NCBI GenBank assembly: GCA_040904925.1 | Contig: JBBDSP010000025.1 | Span: 1-64,000, forward strand | Direction of reading: 5' to 3' | Source: Gracilimonas sp040904925 | GTDB taxonomy: Bacteria > Bacteroidota > Rhodothermia > Balneolales > Balneolaceae | Length of the DNA: 64,000 nucleotides | Part shown: one piece after another, positions 52,331 through 61,847 of the stretch | How positions within the stretch are numbered: position 1 is the first letter of the stretch | How the letters are laid out: every line of letters begins with the position of its first letter | Notes under the pieces: model-generated | Seen by the model: only the letters and a program-made list of their open reading frames with translations | Database searches by the model: none | What the model was told of the DNA's origin: nothing | Position numbers and translations under genes: made by a program

Positions 52331-54295
52331 TCAATCCGGCTCAATACTTACAAATCGTTCGATATTACGAGACATCTCTATCCGGGTAACCAGGGATTGA
52401 ATCACTTTTTTATATAGTTCTTTGCCTGCAATTCTGTCCTCTATACCTGAATCGATATTGGGATTGTCATTCACTTCGATCACATACACTTTATCATTCA
52501 GCATCTTTAGATCGACCCCATATAGCCCATCTCCCATCAAGGCTGCTGCTTTTGTAGCAGCTCTTAGTACTTTTGCGGGAACTTCATTTAATGGAAGTGT
52601 ACTGGAATCACCCGTTTGATCTTTTTTAGGACCTTTCCAGTTATAGATCTGCCAGTGTCCTTTGGCCATAAAATACTTACAGGCGAACAAAGGCTGATTA
52701 TCTAAAACTCCAATTCGCCAATCGTAGTCTGATGGTAAAAATTCCTGGCCGATTATGAGATCAGATAGTTTAAATAATCGATCAAGTGATTCTTTCATCT
52801 CATTGATGTCCTTAACTTTAGTAACGCCTAATGAAAAAGCACTATCCGGCTGCTTTAATATCATTGGATACTTCAACTTCTCAAGATCTTCCTTTCTCAC
52901 TAATCCCTTATAGAATACCGTGGTTTCAGGAGCAGGGATGTTATTTACCTTAAGCCTCTCATACAGATAGATCTTATTTGAGCATCTTAAAATTGACCAT
53001 GGGTCATCAATTACTGCCAAACCTTCGGCATATGCCTTCCTGGAAAATTGATAGGTATAATTATTCACATTGGTCGTTTCCCGGATAAATAATGCATCAA
53101 ATTCAGAAAGCCGGTTGTAGTCTTCTTTGGTGATGTATTCCGTGTATATATCAAGGTCATCTGCGACTTCCTCAAACTTCTTTAATGCTCTTTTGTCTGA
53201 AGGTGGATTTTCTTCCTTGTGATCTATCAGCACTGCCAGGTAGTATTTGTAGTTTTTGAGCTTTGTCCGCTGAAAGCGTTTGGTTTCAAAATATTGCCTG
53301 GCATAGGTCTGTATCAGTTCCTGATCGGCAGAATCAATTTTACTTAAACTCAGCGGGGTCATCCGTTTGATATCCCATCTGCTCCCTTTTACAAAATGTA
53401 CCCTGAACATCGGGGCTTCAAACATCTGATAAAGTTTATGCCCTAATAGTTTGTAATCCGGATTTACTGCCTGCCCGAAGTACACATTCAACTCAAACTT
53501 ATCCTCTAAGCACTTTTGGAGGGACTTTTGGATCACCTCATCAATATCATCAGCAATAGAGCGGATCACGCTCAAGTCTTTGAAATCCCGAATCGTTGTT
53601 ACATTGGGAATAGCCCGGTGTTCTCTTGCAGATGCCAATAGCGACACATAGTATCCCATGGTTTGATATCGATACGAATCACACAAATTAAACACCCGTA
53701 ATGCCCGCTCAGAGAACAAACCTTTGTTTGAAGTATAATCACTTGATGAAACGATCTCCACGTTATGCAGTGCTAATTTCCAGTCTTTGGGCTTATCAAC
53801 TACTATGACATTTGAGATCCTTGTTTTACTCTCGGATTCAGAAAGTTCTTTCACCATTCTCAATCCGTCCCTTCCCTCTTCGTAATAGTCCTTCATCAAC
53901 TCGGTGGACTCAAACCTAAGCTTATTATACCAGGTTATCAGTTTTTTATTATCAACACTTGCTTCCAGAGTAATACGTTCAGCTCCTCTTTCTTTGGCAA
54001 TAAACTCTGCTTTTTCTATAAGTTCTTTACCAATGCCCGCTCCCTGAAATTCGGGGTCCACGACAACGGAAAAGATTCGTACCGATCTCTTATACAAGTA
54101 AAGTATCAGGTATCCCACAGGTTTATGAGATCCATTGTCTTCAGCCTCAGCGATCCAAACCTGCTGAAATGTACTTTTAAGACTTAAATTTAAAACTCTT
54201 TTAGAACTCTGTTGGTAGGCAGGGAAAGCTTTTTTTTCGAGCGAAAGCAGAAGGTCCAGGTCAGTTATAGCCGATCTTCTGATGAAGATATTCAT
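52331..54295 (-). CDS. GNAT acetyltransferase / RimK-type ATP-grasp ligase fusion
   Basis: 654 residues from ATG 54295 (a TTG lies two codons upstream). Residues 1 to about 155 are a GNAT N-acetyltransferase with the acetyl-CoA loop VVVDPEFQGAGIGKELIEKA. About 160-330 resembles the RLAN domain found ahead of some RimK-like ATP-grasp enzymes (VIVVDKPKDW, GYYVSLLASAREHRAIP). About 380-640 is an ATP-grasp ligase with NKIYLYERLKVNNIPAPET, YPMILKQPDSAFSLGVTKV, DYDWRIGVLDNQP and the metal motif VYVIEVNDNPNID. Known relatives add amino acids to carboxylates or make small acylated peptides, but the product of this fusion is not known to me. It is a single gene, convergent with the Cys/Met enzyme and 83 bp after the IMPase-like gene on the same strand. 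Confidence 0.87.
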   Translation of the reverse strand: MNIFIRRSAITDLDLLLSLEKKAFPAYQQSSKRVLNLSLKSTFQQVWIAEAEDNGSHKPVGYLILYLYKRSVRIFSVVVDPEFQGAGIGKELIEKAEFIAKERGAERITLEASVDNKKLITWYNKLRFESTELMKDYYEEGRDGLRMVKELSESESKTRISNVIVVDKPKDWKLALHNVEIVSSSDYTSNKGLFSERALRVFNLCDSYRYQTMGYYVSLLASAREHRAIPNVTTIRDFKDLSVIRSIADDIDEVIQKSLQKCLEDKFELNVYFGQAVNPDYKLLGHKLYQMFEAPMFRVHFVKGSRWDIKRMTPLSLSKIDSADQELIQTYARQYFETKRFQRTKLKNYKYYLAVLIDHKEENPPSDKRALKKFEEVADDLDIYTEYITKEDYNRLSEFDALFIRETTNVNNYTYQFSRKAYAEGLAVIDDPWSILRCSNKIYLYERLKVNNIPAPETTVFYKGLVRKEDLEKLKYPMILKQPDSAFSLGVTKVKDINEMKESLDRLFKLSDLIIGQEFLPSDYDWRIGVLDNQPLFACKYFMAKGHWQIYNWKGPKKDQTGDSSTLPLNEVPAKVLRAATKAAALMGDGLYGVDLKMLNDKVYVIEVNDNPNIDSGIEDRIAGKELYKKVIQSLVTRIEMSRNIERFVSIEPD

Positions 54296-54318
54296 TATCA
54301 AATCCGTTAGTTATGCTA

Positions 54319-54326
54319 CAAAATTA
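54319..54326 (-). promoter_or_regulatory. Possible -7 element for the GNAT/ATP-grasp gene
   Basis: TAATTTTG on the minus strand, matching TAnnTTTG, would give a very short leader before ATG 54295. No -33 TTG is seen at the right spacing. Confidence 0.3.
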
Positions 54327-54378
54327 CACCAAAATTTCGTTATGTAGTACACATATACAACAAATTTTCAAACCTTAT

Positions 54379-55191
54379 TTAATGTGTCAGATCTTTGTCT
54401 TCAAAGCATTCACGAATCTCTTTCTTCAGGAAAGCATGCACTGTTTTATTCCCGGCTATGATCCTTTTCCCAAACAGCCAATCCTCTCCTCCTTCCCAGT
54501 CTGTGACTACTCCTCCTGCTTCTTTTATGATGAGTGATCCGGCGGCCACATCCCAGGCACTGAGTCCATATTCGTAAAACCCTTCAAATCTGCCGCATGC
54601 CACATTGCAGAGATCCCAGGCTGCAGTTCCCGGACGGCGCACCCCATGTGTTTTATCCATCATCCTTTTAAAAAGCTTTAAATAGTTATCTACCAAATGC
54701 AGATCCCGATATGGGAATCCTGTACCTATTAATGAGGCTGAAGGATCTTCATTTTCTGAAATTCGGATCGGCTTACCGTTCAAAAAAGCTCCTTCTCCCT
54801 CCACTGCTGTAAATAACTCCTGATGCGCCACTTCTAAAACCAAAGCAACCCTTGGCTTCTTTTTTTCCCAAAGAGCGATAGAAACACAATAGGCAGGAAA
54901 AGCGTGTGCGAAATTGGTGGTCCCGTCTATGGGATCAATGACCCAGACCCGGCCATCAGGCAATTCAGTTTTCTGAGTGGACTCTTCCGCTAATATCTCA
55001 TCATTTGGAAATGCCGCTTTCAGAATATCGATGATCTTTTTTTCAGAGGCTAAGTCCGCATCGGTCAAGAGATCATTTTTACCTTTTAATTGTACATTAA
55101 GAGTTGCTTTATCAGCATACTCCCTTATAATTTTTGAGGCTTCTGATGCTGCTTTTTTTGCCGTTTTCAGTTCTTTTTTATAACTACTCAT
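54379..55191 (-). CDS. Inositol-monophosphatase-family (SuhB/CysQ-like) phosphatase
   Basis: 270 residues. Lithium-sensitive phosphatase signatures are present: ILAEEST (metal Glu), WVIDPIDGTTNFAHAFPAYCVSIAL (metal Asp-x-Asp-Gly-Thr) and the C-terminal YGLSAWDVAAGSLIIKEAGGVVTDWEGGE. Members dephosphorylate inositol-1-phosphate or related sugar or nucleotide phosphates; the substrate here is uncertain. It lies 32 bp after the AsmA-like gene on the same strand. Confidence 0.92.
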   Translation of the reverse strand: MSSYKKELKTAKKAASEASKIIREYADKATLNVQLKGKNDLLTDADLASEKKIIDILKAAFPNDEILAEESTQKTELPDGRVWVIDPIDGTTNFAHAFPAYCVSIALWEKKKPRVALVLEVAHQELFTAVEGEGAFLNGKPIRISENEDPSASLIGTGFPYRDLHLVDNYLKLFKRMMDKTHGVRRPGTAAWDLCNVACGRFEGFYEYGLSAWDVAAGSLIIKEAGGVVTDWEGGEDWLFGKRIIAGNKTVHAFLKKEIRECFEDKDLTH

Positions 55192-55223
55192 TCTAAAATA
55201 GTATCCAATATCGGATTTATATT

Positions 55224-58200
55224 TTAATTACCGCCAAATATATTTTTAAGAAGATTCCCGCCTTTTTCCTTCAGATAATCTTCCAAGATCTCTTTGATCA
55301 CTTCTTCATTCGGCCGAACGCTGGGATCCGATGAAGTTCCTCTTATCACCAATGGCACAGAAATGGTACCGTTTTCCTGAGTTAATGCGTTTACAGTCTC
55401 TTCTCCAAGTACACTTGTTAAGCCTTTCTTGAAGGTACCGGGCAGTGCGATCACCGCTTCATAATCAATTTCATCACTTATAAGATGATGCGTACCGTTC
55501 AATTCAAGCCCGATCTTGTCACTGGTTAAATTCAATTCTGTAAACGTCAACACTTCGTTCTTAATGGTAAAATCAGATTTCCATTCATCCAGAGCGAGTG
55601 TTTCCAGCTCTTTTACTTTAAGGAAATTCGCTACTTTCATTTGCATTGGATGCCTGCCCAGTCGGGCTTTGGTCATTCCGAAAGAGCCTTCTGCATCCGT
55701 TGTTGAAAGTATCGGAGACAGCGCCGGATTCAGATCAGAAACGTAATTTATTTCTGCACTGAACGCCCCTTCTAAGTATTCATGAATGGTACTCTCCTGT
55801 CCCAAAAATCCGGTGTCCCTGAAAAACGCTTTTGCTTCCAGGCTGTCTAGTGTACCGGAGAAATTGATTTTTGTATTGGTTGGAGCAGGAATATCCCAGG
55901 CCATATTTCCTGTCGCTATACCCTCAAACATGGTTGCTTTGGCGTCGCGTAGCACAAGCTTTTCAGGGGTCATTTCACCGGAACCGCTTACCTCAGTCAA
56001 ATTGATCCCGAGGATAACAAGCTCTGAGATCTCTGCCCCAACCTTCGCGTTTATGTCAGGCAACTCGATCGGAATGGGTTCATTGGGATCTGTTTCTTCA
56101 TCCCAGTCTATCATCTCGTCCATATTCAGCAAGCCGCTATTATAATTTCCTGTCACATTTGGAAGTTCAGCCTGTGGAACATCTTCTTTTATAAAACCGA
56201 GATAATTACTCATTCTACCTGCAAGCTGAATATCAGATGAACCAAATTTCATTGTGAAATCTGTAAGATCCATTGATTCGGGAGTTACTCTAAGGTTGCC
56301 CCCCAGATCCGTTACGGGTAGTGAAAGCGAATCTCCATTTGCACTTACTTCACTTAAATCCAGCATACCATTCAGGTCGATCTTCAGCGGATCTCCGGCC
56401 GGACCTTGAGCTGTTAAATTCATCACCGCATTCCCGGCTAATTCATTGATCCACGGCTTCAATTCGTAGTATTTGCTTACATCTCCTAACTGTGCGTTAC
56501 CGTCCATAGTCAGATTGAAGACCGGGTCTTCAGACAGATACTCTTGTACATTCCCTTTTACAGAAAGATCGTTATTTCCGGTTTTAAAACTTGCTTGCGC
56601 AATCTCCAGGGCATCTCCGGAAACGGTTCCCTCAAAAGTGATGTCTTCAATGGGTTCACCGATAGATGCGTATGCAATGTACCCGTTGGTTAGGTTTATC
56701 GTGCTTGACTGTAACAGGTTCTGAATATCAAAAGGCTCTAAATTTCCTCTTAATACAATATTAGATTGAAGGTTTCCTCTCATCATCAGGGTATCTTCAT
56801 CTATTGGGTAGAACTCTTTGATGGTTGCAAGATCTGCATTCACTTCTCCGGTGACATCAATATTCCGTAAAGCCTCATCCAGCGGATCATTTACTGTACC
56901 CGTGAAGCTGAGGCTGTTCCCTGCTGCCATAAGTCTTGCACTTTGGATATTGATCCTTTTATTCGTGGCTCTCATATCTACATTTATGTCCTCGATCGGC
57001 TGTGAAACGCCGGCATACTGAATCAGTCCATCAGAAAGATTGATCGTGCCATCCAGCTGTGAATTTTCAGGGTCCTGCACCGTTCCTTTTGCATTTACAT
57101 TGGCTATAAGTTTCCCCGCCATTTGCTCGATATCAAAATCACTGATCTTATAAAAACTTGCGATGGTGGAAAGATCAATATCGCCGTCAATATCCAGGTC
57201 GTATCCCGGGTTGTCTTCCAGCGGATCTGACAGTATTCCGGTAACAGATATGGTATTTTGGGCAGCTTTGGCTTCAAAGGCCTGAATAGCAATCTGGTTG
57301 TTATCTGCTACAAACGAAAGCCGGATATCCTCTATAGCCTGTGGGAGTTCGTTATTTTTGATGTAGCCATTTTCAGCATTGATAGAAAAGTTAAAATCCG
57401 GGATCTGATTCTCTGAAAATTGTCCCGATATAGTTCCTTCAATATTTAATTCACCTCTCGTTTCAAGTCCCTCAATATATTCTTCGTATTCCGGAGGGAT
57501 CAAAGTCAAAAGCTCTCCAAAATCATCTGTTGAACTTGAAGTTGTCAAATTAATATTCATTGCATCATTGCCCCAGGAAGCAATATTTCCTTCCAGGTTT
57601 AAGGTTAATCCCCGAATTGCCAGACTGCCTTCCTGTATTGTTAGGTTTTCATTATCAAGATCAAGAGTTGAAATTTGATCTAACCGCAAAGCGAGATCAT
57701 TCAGGTAATTCTCTCCATCTATGTTCACCGTCAAAGAATTCAGCTCAGAGGTCAGGTCGGTTTCAATAAGCTCTGCATACTGAAGTCCAAGCTGTGCATT
57801 AAGTCCTTCTGCGAGGATCTCCATTTTCGAGCTAAGATCGTTGTAGTGTAGCTTACCGCCTGTGATAACTAAGTTGGGAATAGCCAGCGATATACCTTCC
57901 TCGTCCGCTTCAGCAGCTTCCGGATCTGATGATGCCAGCAGAAAATCAATATTCGAAGTACTGTCCTCATAAATGCTGTAGTAGATCTCAGGGGAATTCA
58001 GGGTGAGCTCTGATATATTTATGTCTCCGCTTAGCAATGGAAATATTTTAACCGACAATAGAAGCTCTTCCAGGTTTACGATCGTTTCACCTTCCTGATC
58101 GGGAACTCTCACCCCCTCCATGCTTACTCCGGCGTCAGGAAATGATCTGAATAAACTCAATGACATTTCAGAAATCTCTATTTCCGTTCCAAGGTTATCA

Positions 58201-58319
58201 TTTACCATAGGAACTACCGTGTCTCGCAACCGCTCATCGCTAAAGTAGATATTCAATCCAGCTACCAAAATTACGAGGGTCACTAAAAAGCCGGCAAGTA
58301 TCTTTAGGAATAATTTCAT
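55224..58319 (-). CDS. Large AsmA-family protein
   Basis: 1031 residues. One N-terminal membrane helix (about 4-23, FLKILAGFLVTLVILVAGL) leads into the AsmA N-terminal region (RDTVVPMVNDNLGTEIEISEMSLSLFRSFPDAGVSMEGVRVPD). A long run of repeated beta-rich segments of the NINLTTSSS / LEGNIA / GTVNDPL type follows, then the conserved AsmA C-terminal block (VKELETLALDEWKSDFTIKNEVLTFTELNLTSDKIGLELNGTH). The family forms elongated grooves thought to move phospholipids between the membranes. The C-terminal tail EDYLKEKGGNLLKNIFGGN is typical of Bacteroidota members. It is upstream of the IMPase-like gene; the divergent rpiB start is 291 bp away. Confidence 0.9.
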   Translation of the reverse strand: MKLFLKILAGFLVTLVILVAGLNIYFSDERLRDTVVPMVNDNLGTEIEISEMSLSLFRSFPDAGVSMEGVRVPDQEGETIVNLEELLLSVKIFPLLSGDINISELTLNSPEIYYSIYEDSTSNIDFLLASSDPEAAEADEEGISLAIPNLVITGGKLHYNDLSSKMEILAEGLNAQLGLQYAELIETDLTSELNSLTVNIDGENYLNDLALRLDQISTLDLDNENLTIQEGSLAIRGLTLNLEGNIASWGNDAMNINLTTSSSTDDFGELLTLIPPEYEEYIEGLETRGELNIEGTISGQFSENQIPDFNFSINAENGYIKNNELPQAIEDIRLSFVADNNQIAIQAFEAKAAQNTISVTGILSDPLEDNPGYDLDIDGDIDLSTIASFYKISDFDIEQMAGKLIANVNAKGTVQDPENSQLDGTINLSDGLIQYAGVSQPIEDINVDMRATNKRINIQSARLMAAGNSLSFTGTVNDPLDEALRNIDVTGEVNADLATIKEFYPIDEDTLMMRGNLQSNIVLRGNLEPFDIQNLLQSSTINLTNGYIAYASIGEPIEDITFEGTVSGDALEIAQASFKTGNNDLSVKGNVQEYLSEDPVFNLTMDGNAQLGDVSKYYELKPWINELAGNAVMNLTAQGPAGDPLKIDLNGMLDLSEVSANGDSLSLPVTDLGGNLRVTPESMDLTDFTMKFGSSDIQLAGRMSNYLGFIKEDVPQAELPNVTGNYNSGLLNMDEMIDWDEETDPNEPIPIELPDINAKVGAEISELVILGINLTEVSGSGEMTPEKLVLRDAKATMFEGIATGNMAWDIPAPTNTKINFSGTLDSLEAKAFFRDTGFLGQESTIHEYLEGAFSAEINYVSDLNPALSPILSTTDAEGSFGMTKARLGRHPMQMKVANFLKVKELETLALDEWKSDFTIKNEVLTFTELNLTSDKIGLELNGTHHLISDEIDYEAVIALPGTFKKGLTSVLGEETVNALTQENGTISVPLVIRGTSSDPSVRPNEEVIKEILEDYLKEKGGNLLKNIFGGN

Positions 58320-58610
58320 AATAGTGTTCCTGTTCTTATTTCTTCTCTTGAATGTTATTTACTGACCGATCGATATTAATATTTTTCAACATTTTCGAGA
58401 GATGTTTCGATTCTTATTTTTAGTCAATTTAACAACTTATTGTTCCTATTAGTAGTGATATAAACAGCGATATGAACTTACACATTCAGATCAATAAGAT
58501 ATCCGTCAACAACAAATATTCAATTGCAAAAAGGACTATTTAAATTCTTTAATATCATCCAAAAAATAGAGATATTTAAATCTCTTAATTCTTACCCTTA
58601 AAATATAATT
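58320..58610. other. 291-bp divergent intergenic region
   Basis: It lies between the AsmA-like gene and rpiB. It is AT-rich and must hold both promoters, but no consensus promoter was confirmed. An imperfect inverted repeat (AGAGAT, 6-base spacer, ATCTCT; 58568-58585) sits 25 bp before the rpiB ATG. No gene or RNA was seen. Confidence 0.4.
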
Positions 58611-59054
58611 ATGATCATCCCCATCGCCAGCGACCATGCCGGATACCCCGCTAAAGAGACTACTACAAAGTTGTTAAAAGATCTCGGCCATGATATTGTT
58701 GATTTTGGCACCCATTCTGAAGATTCCGTTGATTATGCTGATTTTGCCGTGGAGGTTGCAAAGCGTGTGAATGATGGTGAATATAAGCTTGGGATACTGA
58801 TCTGCGGGAGCGGACAAGGCGTTTGCATGACTGCCAATAAATATCCAAAAGTGCGGGCCGGTCTTGTTTATTCGAAGCATTCTGCCGAAATGACCCGGCT
58901 CCATAACAACGCAAATATTTTGTGCCTTCCGGGAAGAGAATTGAATGAATCTCAGATCAAGGAAATTCTGGATATCTGGTTGACCACAGAATTTGAAGGT
59001 GGCCGTCACGAACGCCGGATCAATAAAATTGAATCATTAACACAACAAAAATAG
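58611..59054 (+). CDS. rpiB: Ribose-5-phosphate isomerase B
   Basis: 147 residues. RpiB interconverts ribose-5-phosphate and ribulose-5-phosphate in the pentose phosphate pathway. Features are ASDHAGYPAKE (substrate-binding Asp/His), CGSGQGVCMTANKYPKVRAGLVYS with the catalytic Cys, and NANILCLPGREL. The length is standard. It precedes glyA by 9 bp, in the same operon. Confidence 0.95.
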   Translation: MIIPIASDHAGYPAKETTTKLLKDLGHDIVDFGTHSEDSVDYADFAVEVAKRVNDGEYKLGILICGSGQGVCMTANKYPKVRAGLVYSKHSAEMTRLHNNANILCLPGRELNESQIKEILDIWLTTEFEGGRHERRINKIESLTQQK

Positions 59055-59063
59055 AAGTTGCCG

Positions 59064-60362
59064 ATGAAATCGCTTCAGGAACAAGACGCTGAGATATTTG
59101 ACCTTCTTGAAAAAGAAACCGATCGCCAGAATTATAATCTGGAATTGATCGCTTCCGAAAACTTTGCTTCCAAAGCAGTGATATCAGCTATGGGCAGCGT
59201 TCTTACCAATAAATATGCTGAGGGCTATCCCGGAAAAAGATATTACGGCGGTTGTGAGGTTGTGGATGTTGTGGAAGATCATGCTCGAGACCGAGCTAAG
59301 AAGCTGTTTGGAGCAGACTGGGTTAATGTGCAGCCTCATTCCGGAGCTACTGCTAATGCTGCTGTGTACCTCGCTTGTATGAAGCCGGGAGATACTCTTT
59401 TAGGATTTGACCTTTCTCATGGCGGTCATCTCACACACGGTTCTCCGGTTAACTTTTCAGGGATCAATTATAACGCTGAATTCTATGGGGTTGAAAAAGA
59501 TACCGGCCGCCTGGATATGAATAAGATCCGTGAGCGTGCAAAAGAAGTAAAGCCAACGATGATCTCGATCGGAGCCTCAGCCTATCCACGTGATTATGAT
59601 TATGAAGCCTTCCGAAATATCGCTGATGAGGTTGGAGCTTTACTTTGGATGGACATGGCGCACACAGCCGGACTTATTGCCACCAAGAATTTAAATGATC
59701 CTCTTCCCCACGCCCATGTGGTTACTACAACTACCCACAAGACACTGCGCGGCCCAAGGGGTGGAATGATACTGGTAGGCAAAGATGGCGAAAATACCAT
59801 CGGAGTAACGGCAGCAAAATCCGGCCGAACCAAGAACTGGGGTGAAGTTTTTGATTCAGCTGTTTTTCCCGGAACACAAGGCGGCCCTTTGATGCACGTG
59901 ATAGCCGCTAAAGCTGTTTCATTTGGAGAAGCTTTACAAGATGACTTCAAATCCTATCAAACCCAAACACAAAAAAATGCCAAAGCCATGGCAGCAAAAT
60001 TCATTGAGCTTGGTTACAATCTGGTAAGTAACGGAACTGATAATCACCTTATCCTCATCGACCTCCGAAATAAAGGACTGAATGGAAAAATTGCAGAAGA
60101 TGCTTTAGGGGAAGCAGCCATCACCGTAAATAAAAATATGGTGCCTTTTGACACTGAAAGTCCGTTTGTGACTTCAGGAATACGGATCGGCTCCCCCGCT
60201 ATGACCACCCGCGGACTGAAAGAAGCTGAATTTGAGCAGATTGCAGTTCTTATCGATAAAGTGCTTCAAAAGCCTGATGATCAGGGAAATCACAAAAAAG
60301 TAGAGCAGGAAGTTCGTGATCTGTGTGATCGTTTTCCTTTGTATGACTTTGTAACAGCTTAA
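59064..60362 (+). CDS. glyA: Serine hydroxymethyltransferase
   Basis: 432 residues from ATG 59064 (a TTG at 59058 is two codons upstream). GlyA converts serine and tetrahydrofolate to glycine and methylene-tetrahydrofolate. Motifs are LELIASENFAS, NKYAEGYPGKRYYGGCE, NVQPHSGATANAAVY, the catalytic Lys in VVTTTTHKTLRGPRGG, and SPFVTSGIRIGSPAMTTRG. The length matches the family. It is the middle gene of the rpiB-glyA-tatC run. Confidence 0.97.
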   Translation: MKSLQEQDAEIFDLLEKETDRQNYNLELIASENFASKAVISAMGSVLTNKYAEGYPGKRYYGGCEVVDVVEDHARDRAKKLFGADWVNVQPHSGATANAAVYLACMKPGDTLLGFDLSHGGHLTHGSPVNFSGINYNAEFYGVEKDTGRLDMNKIRERAKEVKPTMISIGASAYPRDYDYEAFRNIADEVGALLWMDMAHTAGLIATKNLNDPLPHAHVVTTTTHKTLRGPRGGMILVGKDGENTIGVTAAKSGRTKNWGEVFDSAVFPGTQGGPLMHVIAAKAVSFGEALQDDFKSYQTQTQKNAKAMAAKFIELGYNLVSNGTDNHLILIDLRNKGLNGKIAEDALGEAAITVNKNMVPFDTESPFVTSGIRIGSPAMTTRGLKEAEFEQIAVLIDKVLQKPDDQGNHKKVEQEVRDLCDRFPLYDFVTA

Positions 60363-60395
60363 TCCGGAGAATCAGCATTGGAACAACGCCAGATC

Positions 60396-61232
60396 ATGGA
60401 AGGCAAACCGCCAGAGGCAAAAAAACCAGCCGACAGAACCGATACTATGTCTTTTCTCGAACACCTTGAAGAATTACGATGGAGGATCATCAAAGGCCTT
60501 ATTGGTGTTTTAGTTGGGATGATCATCGCCTTCTTTTTTGCCGATTTCTTTGTGGAGGACGTCATATTGGGCCCAACCCGATCAGAGTTCTTTATGTATG
60601 ACCTGTTACGGGTTGATGCTGTTAACTTCGAGCTTCAAAGCCGTCGTTTACCCGGACAGTTTTTCACCTACTGGGGAACCCTTTTCGTAATGGGCTTTGT
60701 GATCGGATCACCTTTTTTCATCTACCAGATGTGGTCATTTATTGAACCCGCTCTTGAGAGAAAAGAGAAGAAAAAGTCTTATTTCACTTCGTTCTTCATT
60801 ACTTTTTTCTTTTTACTGGGTGTTGCTTTCGGATATATGATCCTGGTTCCGTTCGCACTTCAATTCTTTGCCCAATTCCAGATCTCCGATATCATTCGCA
60901 ATGATTTTGATATCAATGAATATTTCAGCTCTGTGGCAATGTGGGTGATAGCCTGTGGAATCATTTTCCAAATTCCGGTGGTCAGTTACTCCCTCTCAAA
61001 AATTGGATTACTCACCCCTGAGTTGCTCAAGAAATACCGGAGGCATGCCTTGATCTTGTGCCTGGTGGTTTCTGCAATGTTGACTCCACCCGATCCCATT
61101 TCTCAAATACTTATAGCATTACCACTGACGGTACTGTATGAGTTATCCATTTGGGTAAGCCGCTACGCCAATCGCAAGCGAAAGGAAGAGCTGGATGAAG
61201 CAATAACAGGAGTCTCAAAGTCTGATTCTTAA
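60396..61232 (+). CDS. tatC: Twin-arginine translocase subunit TatC
   Basis: 278 residues from ATG 60396; a TTG start at 60378 would add six residues. TatC is the membrane receptor for twin-arginine signal peptides. The typical start TMSFLEHLEELRWRIIKGL (with the conserved Glu) is followed by six membrane helices, including the FGYMILVPFALQFF segment and the MLTPPDPISQILIALPLTVLYELSI ending. It lies 33 bp after glyA on the same strand. tatA is in a different operon, at 34810-35028. Confidence 0.96.
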   Translation: MEGKPPEAKKPADRTDTMSFLEHLEELRWRIIKGLIGVLVGMIIAFFFADFFVEDVILGPTRSEFFMYDLLRVDAVNFELQSRRLPGQFFTYWGTLFVMGFVIGSPFFIYQMWSFIEPALERKEKKKSYFTSFFITFFFLLGVAFGYMILVPFALQFFAQFQISDIIRNDFDINEYFSSVAMWVIACGIIFQIPVVSYSLSKIGLLTPELLKKYRRHALILCLVVSAMLTPPDPISQILIALPLTVLYELSIWVSRYANRKRKEELDEAITGVSKSDS

Positions 61233-61364
61233 GCTTTGATAAAATTGATCACTCCCTATGGTTTTAACCGATTGAACCTGTATCTTTTATTTATAATAAA
61301 TATCATCCAAGTCAGTTTAACTGATCAGATAATTAACAAAATAGACTAGAGTTTTACTTATACA

Positions 61365-61847
61365 ATGATCTCATCAAGAAATCTTATTCCACTGCTTTTA
61401 CTGCTTATTTTTACGGTCTCTTTTTCATCCTGCGATGACGATCCGTTTGAAGTAGATTATTCAGATGCCCCTGCTCCCTTTGATATCAGTAATGCTGATC
61501 GTGTTGAAACGGAAAGTGGCCTGGTGTACTATGTAATAGAAGAAGGTGGTGGTGAATTTGAAGTGCAACGCCGCGACGTAGTTCGTGTTTATTATACCGG
61601 GCGCAGAGAAAGCAACGGCAAGATATTTGACAGTTCTTACAGAAATGGAAGTCTAAGTCCTGCCACATTTAATTCACTGAACAACCTGATTGAAGGATTC
61701 CGGGAAGGATTACTCGGAATGAAAGAAGGCGAAAAACGAGTACTTATCATTCCGCCGGAACTTGGTTATGGTAACTCATCCTCTTCAAACCTCAGTGATG
61801 AGACCCTTAGGTTTGATATTGAACTGGCTGAGATCACCAGTAACTAA
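61365..61847 (+). CDS. FKBP-type peptidyl-prolyl isomerase lipoprotein
   Basis: 160 residues. The signal sequence ends in a lipobox-like FSSC (about residues 20-23). The FKBP domain (about 45-158) shows RRDVVRVYYTGRRESNGKIFDSSYRNG, LIEGFREGLLGMKEGEKRVLIIPPELGYGN and the final LRFDIELAEI. It assists folding of periplasmic or outer-membrane proteins by proline isomerisation. Its stop codon overlaps the alanine racemase stop on the other strand by 4 bases. Confidence 0.9.
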   Translation: MISSRNLIPLLLLLIFTVSFSSCDDDPFEVDYSDAPAPFDISNADRVETESGLVYYVIEEGGGEFEVQRRDVVRVYYTGRRESNGKIFDSSYRNGSLSPATFNSLNNLIEGFREGLLGMKEGEKRVLIIPPELGYGNSSSSNLSDETLRFDIELAEITSN

